Below are positions 32,477 to 41,487 of a DNA stretch of 64,000 nucleotides, one piece after another. The translations under genes were made by a program, and so were the position numbers. The notes under the pieces are model-generated. The model made no database searches, was not told the DNA's origin, and saw only the letters and a program-made list of their open reading frames with translations. The stretch's first letter is position 1. Each line of letters begins with the position of its first letter. Source of the DNA: Litorivita sp040371945 (GTDB taxonomy: Bacteria; Pseudomonadota; Alphaproteobacteria; Rhodobacterales; Rhodobacteraceae). Where the stretch lies: positions 310,001 to 374,000 of the forward strand of contig NZ_BAABWS010000001.1 in NCBI RefSeq assembly GCF_040371945.1, in the 5' to 3' direction.

Positions 32477-32544
32477 ATCTTTCCTCTGCTCTCACGCCCT
32501 CATAGGCGATTTATATTGGCGCTCGCGCGCATAACACAATGCCC

Positions 32545-33717
32545 TCAACCGAGCCGCTCCATCACCTCATCGGTGCGCGCGCGCGTCAACTGGTCAATCT
32601 TATGCACGTTATCTAACGTAATATCGGCATCAATATGACCGCCTTGCGATGACATTTGCGTCAGCGCCTCTTCGACCACGTCGGCCATTTGCATGAAACC
32701 GATCCGCCCCGCGATAAACCCGTCGAGCGCGCGCTCTTTGGCGGCGTTAAACACCGCGCCCGACAGCCCGCCCGCCGCCATCACCTCGCGCGCCAGCCGC
32801 AGCGCCGGATAGCGCAGATCATCGGGCGCGCGAAATTCCAACAGGCCCAGTTTGGCCAGATCAAGCCGCTCGACCGGCAAGTCGCGCCGCTGCGGGTAAT
32901 GCAGCGCATAGCCGATGGCATGGCGCATATCGGGCGCGCCCAGATGCGCCATCAAGGCCCCGTCATTGAACCCGACCAGCGCATGCACCATGGATTGCGG
33001 ATGGACAAGCACCTCGATCTGCCGCGGATCAATTCCAAAATACTCTTTGGTTTCAATCACCTCCAGCGCCTTGTTAAACATGGAGGCGCTGTCGATCGTG
33101 ATGCGTTGCCCCATATCCCAATTTGGATGGGTCGCCGCCTCGGCGGGGGTGGCATGGGCCAGCCTTTCGAGCGGCCAATCGCGAAACGCCCCGCCCGATG
33201 CGGTGATGATGATGCGCTCGACGGCTTCCATCTGCTCGCCGACGAGGGCTTGAAAAATCGCCGAATGCTCGCTGTCCACAGGCAGGATACGCGCGCCCGA
33301 GGCCCGCGCCGTGGCCATCAACAAAGGCCCCGCCGTGACCAAGGATTCTTTGTTGGCCAAGGCCAATGTCGCCCCGCCGCGCAGCGCAATCAGTCCCGGT
33401 TCCAGCCCTGCTGCGCCGACAATCGCCGACATCACCCAATCGGCAGGCATCGCCGCCGCCTCCAGCAAGGCCGTGCGCCCCGCTGCGGCCATGATCCCGC
33501 TGCCCGCCAAGGCGCCGCGCAACTCGTCCAGACGGCTCTCATCTGCCGTGACCGCGATTTTTGCGCCCAAACGGATCGCATCTTGCGCCAGACGCGCGAT
33601 GTTCTGCCCGCCGCTCAGCGCCACGACCTCATAGGCCCGCGGCGCGCGCGCGATCAGGTCAATCGTGCTTTGCCCGATCGATCCCGTGGCGCCGAAAATC
33701 GAGACTTTGCGCGCCAT
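32545..33717 (-). CDS. dxr: 1-deoxy-D-xylulose 5-phosphate reductoisomerase
   Basis: Second step of the MEP isoprenoid pathway, NADPH-dependent. The protein of 390 residues begins MARKVSIFGATGSIGQST (NADPH site) and has LALANKESLVTAG, ILPVDSEHSAIFQ and TASGGAF, the catalytic metal and substrate loops. ATG 33717 fits the family start; a GTG at 33726 overlapping the cdsA stop (GTGA) is an alternative. The product feeds UppS, encoded two genes upstream. Confidence 0.97.
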   Translation of the reverse strand: MARKVSIFGATGSIGQSTIDLIARAPRAYEVVALSGGQNIARLAQDAIRLGAKIAVTADESRLDELRGALAGSGIMAAAGRTALLEAAAMPADWVMSAIVGAAGLEPGLIALRGGATLALANKESLVTAGPLLMATARASGARILPVDSEHSAIFQALVGEQMEAVERIIITASGGAFRDWPLERLAHATPAEAATHPNWDMGQRITIDSASMFNKALEVIETKEYFGIDPRQIEVLVHPQSMVHALVGFNDGALMAHLGAPDMRHAIGYALHYPQRRDLPVERLDLAKLGLLEFRAPDDLRYPALRLAREVMAAGGLSGAVFNAAKERALDGFIAGRIGFMQMADVVEEALTQMSSQGGHIDADITLDNVHKIDQLTRARTDEVMERLG

Positions 33718-33722
33718 GCGGG

Positions 33723-34514
33723 TCACCCGATGCCCGGCGGAAAGGCGATGAATTGCCCCGCAATCAGCACCAAAAGCGCCGCGCCCAGCATCCCGTCAAA
33801 GCGGTCCATCAATCCGCCATGTCCAGGGATGAGGTTCGAGCTGTCCTTGACGCCCATTTTGCGCTTGATCGCGCTTTCGGCGATGTCGCCCATCTGCGAC
33901 GCAAAGGAAACAACGATTGAAATCAAGATGATCTGCGCCGAGGCACCAAGGGCAAAGATGCAAATCGCCCCGACAGCCCCCGCGCCGATCCAGCCCGCCG
34001 CCGTGCCCGACCACGTCTTTTTCGGGCTGATACGGGGCCAGAATTTCGGACCGCCGATAAAGCGCCCCGCGAAATAGCCTGCCACATCGGTCACCACGAC
34101 GACGCCCACGAGCCAAAGCATCCACCCCATGCCCCAATCGCCATAAAGCCGCCCCATGCTATACCCCGCCAGAACGACCATTGCGCCATAGCCCACATAA
34201 AGCACATGGTGGCGCGTGAGCAAAACCGCCCCCGCAACCAGCGGCGCGGCAAGCAAGGGCCATGCCAGAAGGCTGGGCACATAGAGCGCCGCCAGAACCG
34301 CCAGCGCCGCGCAAATGCCAAGCTGCAACGCCTCGGCGCGCCCTTCGGGCACCAACATGCGCACCAATTCCCAAACCATCAGGCCGCTGACCACAGTGAT
34401 GAGCGCGCTGAACCACAGCCCGCCCATGACAATCGCGCCCAGCCCCAGCGCGATCATCACCACGCCGGAGACCACGCGCGCGGCCAGATCGCTCCAATTC
34501 GAAGTGCTGCTCAT
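33723..34514 (-). CDS. cdsA: Phosphatidate cytidylyltransferase
   Basis: Makes CDP-diacylglycerol, precursor of all phospholipids, at the inner membrane. The 263-residue protein has about seven to eight hydrophobic helices and the diagnostic C-terminal signature SQMGDIAESAIKRKMGVKD followed by PGHGGLMDRFDG. It lies 35 bp after uppS and just before dxr. Confidence 0.96.
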   Translation of the reverse strand: MSSTSNWSDLAARVVSGVVMIALGLGAIVMGGLWFSALITVVSGLMVWELVRMLVPEGRAEALQLGICAALAVLAALYVPSLLAWPLLAAPLVAGAVLLTRHHVLYVGYGAMVVLAGYSMGRLYGDWGMGWMLWLVGVVVVTDVAGYFAGRFIGGPKFWPRISPKKTWSGTAAGWIGAGAVGAICIFALGASAQIILISIVVSFASQMGDIAESAIKRKMGVKDSSNLIPGHGGLMDRFDGMLGAALLVLIAGQFIAFPPGIG

Positions 34515-34549
34515 GATGTTCTTCTCATGTTTCCCTGCGCGCCGGAGGC

Positions 34550-35275
34550 TCAGACCTTGACCGCGCCAAAACGACGCTCACGCTTGCCATAGTCCTTCAC
34601 CAGACGCGCCAGTTCGCCGGCGGTGAAATCAGGCCAGAGGGTTTCGATAAATTCATATTCTGCATAGGCCGATTGCCAGAGTAGAAAATTCGAAATCCGC
34701 GCCTCTCCTGAGGTGCGGATGACAAGGTCAGGATCGGGTAAAACACAAGTATCCAAATACTTTGGCAGCGTTTCTTCATCTACATTATCGGGATCAAGCC
34801 GCCCTGCGGCCACGTCTTGGGCCAAGCGTTTCGTCGCCCGCGCCACCTCGTCGCGGCTGCCGTAATTGAGCGCGATGGTCAGATGCACGCGGTCGTTATG
34901 CGCCGTCATCTTTTCCAACTCGTCCATCAACAGCACCAGCTTGCCATCAAGCCGCACGCGATCCCCGATGAAGCGCACACGCACCCCCTCGTCGCACAGG
35001 GCGCGCGCCTCTTTGCTGATGTAGCGGCGAAACAGCGACATCAATCCCGCGACCTCGACCTGTGTGCGCTTCCAGTTTTCCGTCGAGAAGGCAAAAATCG
35101 TAACGTATTTCACGCCCAGATCGGGACAGGCCTCGACCACCTCGCGCACGCGTTTGGCCCCCGCGTGATGACCAAACAGCCGCGGACGCCCGCGCCGCTG
35201 TGCCCAGCGGCCGTTGCCGTCCATGATGATCGCGACATGGCGCGGGCCGCTGTGGTCGGTGTCCGTCGCCGTCAT
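34550..35275 (-). CDS. uppS: Undecaprenyl diphosphate synthase
   Basis: cis-Prenyltransferase making the C55 lipid carrier for peptidoglycan and O-antigen. The 241-residue protein shows HVAIIMDGNGRWAQRRG with catalytic Asp19, then FAFSTENWKR, LNYGSRDE and DLVIRTSGEARISNFLLWQ. The gene is 27 bp downstream of frr in the standard frr-uppS-cdsA order. Confidence 0.97.
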   Translation of the reverse strand: MTATDTDHSGPRHVAIIMDGNGRWAQRRGRPRLFGHHAGAKRVREVVEACPDLGVKYVTIFAFSTENWKRTQVEVAGLMSLFRRYISKEARALCDEGVRVRFIGDRVRLDGKLVLLMDELEKMTAHNDRVHLTIALNYGSRDEVARATKRLAQDVAAGRLDPDNVDEETLPKYLDTCVLPDPDLVIRTSGEARISNFLLWQSAYAEYEFIETLWPDFTAGELARLVKDYGKRERRFGAVKV

Positions 35276-35302
35276 CGCGCGGCCCTCCTCATTGGGGCAG
35301 GC

Positions 35303-35869
35303 TCAAACCTGCATGATCTCGGCTTGCTTATGCTCAAGCGCCGCATCAATCGCCTTGATATATTTATCGGTCAGCTCCTGAACCTCGCCTTCCCAGATCT
35401 TCTGGTCGTCCTCGGACATGCCGTCGTTTTTGGCTTTCTTGATCTGGTCCATGCCCTCGCGGCGCACATTGCGCACCGCGACGCGGGCATGTTCGGCATA
35501 TTGAGCGGCCACACGGGTCAAATCGCGGCGGCGCTCTTCGTTCAATTCGGGGATCGGCAACATGACAATCGTGCCGTTTGTTTGCGGGTTGATGCCCAGA
35601 CCGCTGTTCATGATCGCCTTTTCCACGGCTTGGACCATGGATTTGTCCCACACATTGACCGTGACCATGCGCGGTTCGGGCACGTTGATCGTGCCGACCT
35701 GATTGATCGGCGTCTTTTGCCCGTAGGCCTCAACCATCACCGGCTCCAGCATCGTCGCCGAGGCGCGCCCCGTGCGCAGCGAGGAAAACTCGGTCTTGAG
35801 CGCCCCCATCGCCCCGTCCATACGGCGGGTCAAATCATCGGTGTCCAGCATGAATTCTTCGTCGGCCAT
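35303..35869 (-). CDS. frr: Ribosome recycling factor
   Basis: Splits post-termination ribosomes with EF-G. The 188-residue protein matches RRF throughout: LRTGRASATMLEPVMVEAYG, INVPEPRMVTVNVWDKSM, GLGINPQTNGTIVMLPIPEL and RRDLTRVA. It lies 80 bp downstream of pyrH, a conserved bacterial pair. Confidence 0.98.
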   Translation of the reverse strand: MADEEFMLDTDDLTRRMDGAMGALKTEFSSLRTGRASATMLEPVMVEAYGQKTPINQVGTINVPEPRMVTVNVWDKSMVQAVEKAIMNSGLGINPQTNGTIVMLPIPELNEERRRDLTRVAAQYAEHARVAVRNVRREGMDQIKKAKNDGMSEDDQKIWEGEVQELTDKYIKAIDAALEHKQAEIMQV

Positions 35870-35949
35870 CTTCTTGTCGTCCTTCTCGTGGCTTATCGGC
35901 GCGCCGCTTGGCGATGCGCTCTTATGCTCTTGCTCGCGCTACAATAGCG

Positions 35950-36684
35950 TCAATCGCCCACTGTTGTATAGGTGCCTTGCCCCGCGAGAATCCCGCGAAA
36001 TCCACCAGGTTCATCAAGCGAAAACACAATGATCGGCAGCGAGTTATCGCGCGCCAAAGCAATCGCGCTGGCATCCATCACACCCAAATGTCCGGCCAGA
36101 ACCTCGTCATAGCTGACCTTGTCATAGCGTTTTGCATCGGCGTGTTTGACCGGATCCTTATCATAGACCCCGTCCACTTTCGTGCCTTTGAAAATCGCCT
36201 CGCAGGCCATCTCGTTGGCGCGCAGCGTGGCGGCGGTATCCGTGGTAAAATAGGGGTTGCCGGTGCCGGCGGCAAAAATGCAAACCCGCCCTTTTTCCAA
36301 ATGACGCACCGCACGGCGGCGGATGTAAGGCTCGGCCACTTCGTTCATTGTGATGGCGGAAATCACCCGCGTATGCACCCCGAGCGCCTCCATCGCCGAT
36401 TGCATCGCCAGCGCGTTCATCACCGTGGCGAGCATCCCCATATAATCGGCCGTGGTACGTTCCATCCCTTGGGCCGATCCTTGCAACCCGCGAAAGATGT
36501 TGCCGCCGCCGATCACCATGCAAACCTCGACCCCCATGCTTTGCACGGATTGAACCTCGCGCGCGATCCGCTCGACGGTGGGCGGATGCAATCCGAACCC
36601 CTGCTCGCCCATCAGAGCCTCGCCGGAGATTTTCAACATCACACGTTTGAATTTGGTTGTGGGGGTGTCATCGGTCGCGGACAT
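35950..36684 (-). CDS. pyrH: UMP kinase
   Basis: Phosphorylates UMP to UDP for pyrimidine nucleotide synthesis. ATG 36684 follows AGGAGC at good spacing and gives 244 residues, the family length. Motifs: RVMLKISGEALMG, VIGGGNIFRG, ADYMGMLATVMNA and GTGNPYFTTDTAATLRA of the amino-acid-kinase fold. It begins the long minus-strand cluster that runs to lpxB; the promoter region faces miaA. Confidence 0.97.
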   Translation of the reverse strand: MSATDDTPTTKFKRVMLKISGEALMGEQGFGLHPPTVERIAREVQSVQSMGVEVCMVIGGGNIFRGLQGSAQGMERTTADYMGMLATVMNALAMQSAMEALGVHTRVISAITMNEVAEPYIRRRAVRHLEKGRVCIFAAGTGNPYFTTDTAATLRANEMACEAIFKGTKVDGVYDKDPVKHADAKRYDKVSYDEVLAGHLGVMDASAIALARDNSLPIIVFSLDEPGGFRGILAGQGTYTTVGD

Positions 36685-36835
36685 CGCAGCGCTCCTAAAG
36701 CAATATTGAGGCGGGATCGTGTTAGCGTGCAAAATGTCGCAATTCGGCGGCGGGTTCAATGCGCTAATAGCGATGGGGGGCCGGCGAAGGGCCTTGCCCC
36801 TCGAAAACCGCGCAAAGCCGCGCTAAAGAGGCGCC

Positions 36836-37735
36836 ATGACCCGCAGTTTCGATCCTCTCACCGATATTTCCCCCGCGCAGCATGTGTTGATCGCAGGGCC
36901 GACCGCCTCCGGCAAATCGGCGCTGGCGCTTGAGCTGTCGGCACGTCAAGGCGGGATCATCGTCAATGCGGATGCCTTGCAGGTCTATGACAACTGGCGC
37001 GTGCTTTCGGCCCGCCCCTCGCCCCAAGAAGAGGCCGCAGCCCCCCATGCGCTTTATGGGCATGTGGCCTATGACGCGCCCTATTCTGTGGGGCATTGGC
37101 TGCGCGATCTTGGCCCGCTCTTGGCAGGCGGCGCGCGTCTTATCATCACTGGCGGGACGGGGCTCTATTTCACCGCCCTCACCCGCGGTCTCGTTGATAT
37201 TCCGCCCACGCCCGAGGCCTTGCGCGAGGCGGCCAATGCCCGCATCCGCGCCGAAGGGCTGGCACCGATGCTGGCCGAGCTAGACGCGCAAACCCGCGCG
37301 CGTATCGACGTGCAAAACCCCATGCGGGTGCAGCGCGCGTGGGAGGTTTTGCAAAACACCGGTCGCGGCTTTGCAAACTGGCAAGACAACACCCCACCGC
37401 CGCTTTTGCCCCGCGCCGATTGCACGGCGGTGCTGTTTGACGTGGACAAGGATTGGCTGAACAGGCGGATCGCGCGCCGTTTCGACGCCATGCTTGCCCA
37501 AGGCGCATTGGACGAGGCGCACGCCAATCTGGACAGTTGGGATTTTGACCGCCCCTCCAGCAAAGCCATCGGCGCGCCCGAATTGATCGCCCACCTCAAA
37601 GGCGAGATTTCGCTTGAGGATGCGCGAGAGGCCGCCACCATCGCCACGCGCCAATTTGCCAAGCGCCAAAGGACATGGTTTCGGTCAAAAATGGCCGATT
37701 GGCACCGATACCGGCCGGATTTCGCTGATAATTGA
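36836..37735 (+). CDS. miaA: tRNA dimethylallyltransferase
   Basis: Adds an isopentenyl group to adenosine 37 of tRNAs reading UNN codons, using the isoprenoid precursor made by the MEP pathway. The 299-residue protein has the P-loop GPTASGKS at 21-28, NADALQVYDNW, ITGGTGLYFTALTRGL and the C-terminal TRQFAKRQRTWFR. It is divergent from pyrH. Confidence 0.96.
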   Translation: MTRSFDPLTDISPAQHVLIAGPTASGKSALALELSARQGGIIVNADALQVYDNWRVLSARPSPQEEAAAPHALYGHVAYDAPYSVGHWLRDLGPLLAGGARLIITGGTGLYFTALTRGLVDIPPTPEALREAANARIRAEGLAPMLAELDAQTRARIDVQNPMRVQRAWEVLQNTGRGFANWQDNTPPPLLPRADCTAVLFDVDKDWLNRRIARRFDAMLAQGALDEAHANLDSWDFDRPSSKAIGAPELIAHLKGEISLEDAREAATIATRQFAKRQRTWFRSKMADWHRYRPDFADN

Positions 37736-37793
37736 CCTAATAGGACATTTTTCTTCTCTGTTCTGGCGCATTTCACGTCTAAACATATAAAAA

Positions 37794-38657
37794 ATGACCA
37801 CGAGAGAATCCAAAGTGTCGCAAGACCTGCCCTATTCCGATCCCGATCTGGCCCGTATGCCAGTGCCCAAGGTCAACAGCCTCGCGCAGCTGACCGCCGG
37901 TGCGCCTTGGCGGCTCGAATTGCACCATGCGCGCCGCGCGCATCTGCTGATCTGGACCACCCGCGGTCAGGGGATTTGCACCCTTGGCGGGCTGCGCCGC
38001 GGGCTTGGGGCGCATAACCTTCTGGTCATCCCTGCGCGCACCTTGATGGCGGTGGAATTCGGCAAGCAAGGTTTCGCGCAGACCGTTGAAATACCAACAG
38101 AAAGCGGCGTTCTCTTGCCGGATGAGCCGATGATCTTGCGGCTGCGCGATGCGCAGGCCCAAGGCGAGTTGACGGCGATTTTGGATGCGATGACGCGCGA
38201 GCAAAACGCCGCCCGCCCCTTTGCTGGCGAGGCGATGCTCGCCCATGGCGGGTTGCTGTCGATCTGGCTGCGCCGTGCGCTTTTGGTCGAAGAGGACGCG
38301 CCGCGCCAGAACGCCGCCGAACGGCTGACCCGCGCCTTCACCGCGCTGGTGGCACGCGATTACCAAAGCGGCAAACCCATGGCCGATTACGCCGCCGCGC
38401 TTGGCGTGACACCGACGCATTTGACCCGCAGTTGCAAACAGGTGACCGGACAGACCGCCGCCGATTTGATCACCGAATGCACGCTGCATGCCGCGCGCGA
38501 GCGGCTTGAGCGCGGCGCTTTGCCGATCCAAACGATTGCCGCCGAACTCGGATTTGGCAGCGCCGCCTACTTCACGCGATTTGTGCAGCATCACACCGGA
38601 CGCACGCCCAGTGCCCTGCGCAAGATCGCCCAAGACAAGCCGCGCGCACCGGCTTAA
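37794..38657 (+). CDS. AraC-family transcriptional regulator
   Basis: A 287-residue regulator. The C-terminal ~100 residues form the double helix-turn-helix: MADYAAALGVTPTHLTRSCKQVTGQTA and IQTIAAELGFGSAAYFTRFVQHHTGRTPSALR. The N-terminal part is a cupin-like ligand domain (RAHLLIWTTRGQGICTLGG, LLVIPARTLMAVEFG). No strong ribosome site precedes ATG 37794; a GTG at 37815 is an alternative start. No adjacent metabolic gene points to its ligand. Confidence 0.9.
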   Translation: MTTRESKVSQDLPYSDPDLARMPVPKVNSLAQLTAGAPWRLELHHARRAHLLIWTTRGQGICTLGGLRRGLGAHNLLVIPARTLMAVEFGKQGFAQTVEIPTESGVLLPDEPMILRLRDAQAQGELTAILDAMTREQNAARPFAGEAMLAHGGLLSIWLRRALLVEEDAPRQNAAERLTRAFTALVARDYQSGKPMADYAAALGVTPTHLTRSCKQVTGQTAADLITECTLHAARERLERGALPIQTIAAELGFGSAAYFTRFVQHHTGRTPSALRKIAQDKPRAPA

Positions 38658-38702
38658 GATAGGCCAGCAACGCCCTGTTTCAAAACGAGAAAGGTGGCTG
38701 GA

Positions 38703-39305
38703 CTAGCTGCCCCAAATCTTGCGCACATAATTGCGCGTCTCGCGGTAGGGCGGCACGCCGCCGTATTTCTCCACCGCCCCCGGCCCCGCGTTATAGGCCG
38801 CCAAGGCCAAGCGCCACGATCCGAATTTGCGATACTGCATCTTCAAATAGCGCGCGCCGCCTTCGAGGTTTTGTTGCGGATCATGTGGGTTTACGCCCAA
38901 AACCGCCGCCGTGGCGGGCATGAGTTGCGCCAGACCGAGCGCGCCTTTGTGCGAGCGCGCCCGCACTTTCCAGCCTGATTCTTGCTGCACCAGCCGCAAA
39001 AACAAATCCTCGGGCACCCCGTGTTTGCGTGCCGCATCGCGCGCCACGTTCAACAGCGGTCCGCGATATTTACCGCGATAGGCGGGCGATCCGTAATTGC
39101 CTGGAATATTTGCTCTTTTCGGCTGCAAACTCACCGAATTGGCATATTGTTTGGCGGCGCGGGTGTCGAGCACGCGGGTTTGTTTGGAGAACACATGCGT
39201 GCTGGAACGGGTTGAAAACATATCGGCCTGCGCGGCGCGCGGCGCAGCCGTCAGCCCCAGTGCCCCCATCGCGACAAGCGCGGCAGCCAAACCGGTGTTG
39301 CGCAT
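38703..39305 (-). CDS. Lytic transglycosylase, SLT domain
   Basis: Periplasmic enzyme cutting peptidoglycan between MurNAc and GlcNAc. The 200-residue precursor has a signal peptide (~1-28, cleavage near AAQA). The C-terminal SLT/goose-lysozyme domain contains catalytic Glu109 in LVQQESGW, then KGALGLAQLMPATA and LALAAYNAGPGAV, the family hallmarks. ATG 39305 was chosen over 39317 because the latter lacks spacing from its AGGGA site. Confidence 0.92.
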   Translation of the reverse strand: MRNTGLAAALVAMGALGLTAAPRAAQADMFSTRSSTHVFSKQTRVLDTRAAKQYANSVSLQPKRANIPGNYGSPAYRGKYRGPLLNVARDAARKHGVPEDLFLRLVQQESGWKVRARSHKGALGLAQLMPATAAVLGVNPHDPQQNLEGGARYLKMQYRKFGSWRLALAAYNAGPGAVEKYGGVPPYRETRNYVRKIWGS

Positions 39306-39662
39306 TTTTGTCCCCATTCCCTAAACGCAAAGCCCTCGGCCCATAGGCCATGGCGCTTCAAATTGGCCCACAAGTTAACGCCGCCACCTTTGGTTTTGAA
39401 CCCTTTGCCGCCGGTTTTCCCCGCGGCGTTTGACAAAAACGGCAAGAAACCGCTGATCTTGACCGCCCCATTCGCGCGCGATACCTGCATAGGGGCCATG
39501 AGCCGCGCGCCGCAATCGGGCGCGGCGCCGCGTTGCAGCGCCTGATTCGCGCTTCAAATGCCTTGATGGACGGGCCCGCGCGCAAATTCGGCATTGCCGC
39601 GCCCGCCCCAAGATGGTGTAACCTACCCTCAAAGACGAACAAGATTCAGCGGGAGGCTCACA
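39306..39662. other. Intergenic region between transglycosylase and ssb
   Basis: A 357-bp gap between divergent genes. It holds the ssb promoter near its right end. Several open frames exist, including a Gly/Lys-rich one on the minus strand, but none has a ribosome site, plausible start and protein-like composition, so I call no gene here. Confidence 0.5.
39594..39622 (+). promoter_or_regulatory. Candidate sigma-70 promoter of ssb
   Basis: TTGCCG (39594-39599) and TGTAAC (39617-39622) are separated by exactly 17 bp, 41 bp before the ssb start. No SOS box overlaps it. Confidence 0.45.
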
Positions 39663-40157
39663 ATGGCCGGTTCGGTTAACAAGGTAATTCTCATCGGCAA
39701 TTTGGGGCGCGACCCCGAGGTGCGCACCTTCAGCAACGGCGGCAAGGTTTGCAACCTGCGCATCGCAACCTCCGAGACGTGGAAGGACAAGAACACCGGC
39801 GAGCGCAAGGAGCGCACCGAGTGGCACAGCGTTGCGATTTTCCAAGAGGGTCTGGTCCGCGTTGCCGAGCAATATTTGCGCAAAGGCTCCAAAGTCTACG
39901 TCGAGGGCAAACTGCAAACCCGCAAATGGCAGGACCAATCGGGCGCGGACCGCTATTCGACCGAGGTCGTGTTGCAAGGTTTCGACGGCGTGTTGACCAT
40001 GCTTGACGGGCGCGGCGAAGGCGGCGGCCAAGGCGGCGGCGGCAATTACGGCGGATCCTCGGGCGGCGACTACGGCGGCTCGTCGTCCTCCTCCTCGGGT
40101 GGTGACTTCGGCGGCGGCGCGCCCTCGCGCGACATCGACGACGAAATCCCCTTCTAA
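39663..40157 (+). CDS. ssb: Single-stranded DNA-binding protein
   Basis: Coats single-stranded DNA during replication and repair. The 164-residue protein starts MAGSVNKVILIGNLGRDPEV, with an OB-fold to about residue 110. A Gly/Ser-rich linker (GGSSGGDYGGSSSSSSGG) leads to the acidic tip DIDDEIPF, which recruits partner proteins. GGGAGG precedes the start. A terminator follows 28 bp after the stop. Confidence 0.98.
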   Translation: MAGSVNKVILIGNLGRDPEVRTFSNGGKVCNLRIATSETWKDKNTGERKERTEWHSVAIFQEGLVRVAEQYLRKGSKVYVEGKLQTRKWQDQSGADRYSTEVVLQGFDGVLTMLDGRGEGGGQGGGGNYGGSSGGDYGGSSSSSSGGDFGGGAPSRDIDDEIPF

Positions 40158-40185
40158 AGCCTCGCCGCAATCACAATATTTTTGG

Positions 40186-40215
40186 AAATGGCCGCTCGTT
40201 TGGGTGGCCATTTTT
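40186..40215 (+). terminator. Terminator of ssb
   Basis: AAATGGCC pairs with GGCCATTT (8 bp) around a 12-nt loop and is followed by TT, giving a five-T run overlapping the stem. It lies 28 bp after the ssb stop. Confidence 0.75.
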
Positions 40216-40221
40216 CATTGG

Positions 40222-40359
40222 CTAAAACAACAGCGAAATAATCGCGGCACATGCAAAGGGCACCGACAAGGCGCAGGCCACCAAAAGCGCCGCCCATGGG
40301 GTGAGCCGCGGGCTGGGCGCGCTGTGGTTCATCACATGGGGCTGTTGCTTGTGTTTCAT
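40222..40359 (-). CDS. Possible 45-aa membrane protein
   Basis: A small ORF of 45 residues on the minus strand between ssb and the next gene. Residues 1-20 are polar (MKHKQQPHVMNHSAPSPRLT) and residues ~21-45 are strongly hydrophobic (PWAALLVACALSVPFACAAI). A shorter start at Met10 is possible. The ribosome site is weak, so evidence is the protein-like split into basic head and membrane helix, and the otherwise empty gap. Function unknown. Confidence 0.5.
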   Translation of the reverse strand: MKHKQQPHVMNHSAPSPRLTPWAALLVACALSVPFACAAIISLLF

Positions 40360-40426
40360 AACCGCAATTAACCACGTTTTAGCTTTTCAAAGTCTTAACT
40401 CGGTCCAGCCCCCAAGCGGAGAGACG

Positions 40427-41404
40427 ATGATCGAGATTGAATGGCACCCTGCGCGACGTTGCGCCATGCCGCCCGGCGCGGCGATGCCCCCTTTGCAACA
40501 ACACCCCGCCTATGCTGCGGCCATGGCCCGCGGAATAGGCCACGGCGCAGAGGACATACGCGCCGCATTGATCCGAGAAAACGGCGCGGTCATCGGGCGT
40601 GCGCAGGTGATGCTGCGCCATTTTCCGCTGGCGGGCATGGTCGGATATATGCCGCGCGGTCCGGTGTGGTGCAGCGCGCCCGCGCGCGAGACCGCCATCG
40701 CAGCCCTGCGCGCCATGCCGCGTAGCCTGCGCAGCGAAGGCACGGCTTGCCGTTTGTGGATCTGCAATGCCGAGGGTGACGCGCCTGCCGCCGCCCTGTC
40801 TCGCATCGGCTACCTGCCGGTCATTACGCCCCAACATGTTGCCGAGATTGATCTCGATGAGGACCAAGACCGCCGCCTTGCCCGCCAAAGCGGCAAATGG
40901 CGTAACCGCTTGCGCCATGCACAAGGGCGAGAGTTGCATATCACCCATCGCCCGCTGAGCACCGCGCGCGACGGTTGGCTTTTGGCCGCCGAGACCGTGC
41001 AGCAAGGGGCCAAAGGATATCGCGCCCTGCCCGTCAGCTTTGCAGCCCATTACCCGACCGACCTGACCCGCCTGTTTCTGGCCGAACGCAAAGGCGAGGT
41101 CATCGCCGCGATGCTGGTCCTGCGCCATGGCGCGGCGGCGAGCTATCACATCGGCTGGAGCAGCAGCGCGGGCAAATCCGCATCGGCCCATAACCTTCTG
41201 TTGTGGCAAGCGTCCAATTGGCTCGCGCGCAAGGGGGTGCGGCGCTTTGATCTGGGCACGCTCGACACGCAAGCCGCCGCAGGGCTGGCGCGGTTCAAAC
41301 TTGGCGCGGGGGCGCGTCCGCGGGCGCTTGGCCCAACGATGCTCTATTCGCCGCCCAGCGGGGTTTTGGGCCGGATCAGGGCCCATCTTAAGCACGCTGC
41401 GTGA
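40427..41404 (+). CDS. GNAT/FemAB-like N-acyltransferase
   Basis: A 325-residue cytoplasmic protein that looks like two tandem GNAT-type halves, as in FemAB/Acetyltransf_6 proteins. Typical pieces are the N-terminal LQQHPAYAAAM and GRAQVMLRHFPLAGMVGYMPRGPVW, and the C-terminal EVIAAMLVLRHGAAASYHIGWSS and KGVRRFDLGTLD. FemAB-like enzymes add amino acids to cell-wall or other acceptors using aminoacyl-tRNA; this one could equally be an acetyltransferase. The acceptor is unknown. A weak CtrA-like site (TTAA-N7-TTAG) lies 45 bp upstream. Confidence 0.75.
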   Translation: MIEIEWHPARRCAMPPGAAMPPLQQHPAYAAAMARGIGHGAEDIRAALIRENGAVIGRAQVMLRHFPLAGMVGYMPRGPVWCSAPARETAIAALRAMPRSLRSEGTACRLWICNAEGDAPAAALSRIGYLPVITPQHVAEIDLDEDQDRRLARQSGKWRNRLRHAQGRELHITHRPLSTARDGWLLAAETVQQGAKGYRALPVSFAAHYPTDLTRLFLAERKGEVIAAMLVLRHGAAASYHIGWSSSAGKSASAHNLLLWQASNWLARKGVRRFDLGTLDTQAAAGLARFKLGAGARPRALGPTMLYSPPSGVLGRIRAHLKHAA

Positions 41405-41487
41405 AATCGCACGGTTTCGCGCCTTTCCCTCTGGTTTTTTCTGCGGATGCAGTATAGGCGGCTCAGCGAACAACCAAAGGACCCCCC

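Noticed and set aside
39318..39499. Gly/Lys-rich small ORF upstream of the lytic transglycosylase
   Set aside because: It overlaps the transglycosylase start in another frame, has no ribosome site and looks like low-complexity chance coding.
39636..39660. SOS box before ssb
   Set aside because: A GAAC occurs near 39640 but the partner GAAC at the right spacing is missing.
40368..40382. CtrA box before the GNAT/FemAB-like gene (TTAA-N7-TTAG)
   Set aside because: One mismatch and no functional link; noted only in the gene entry.
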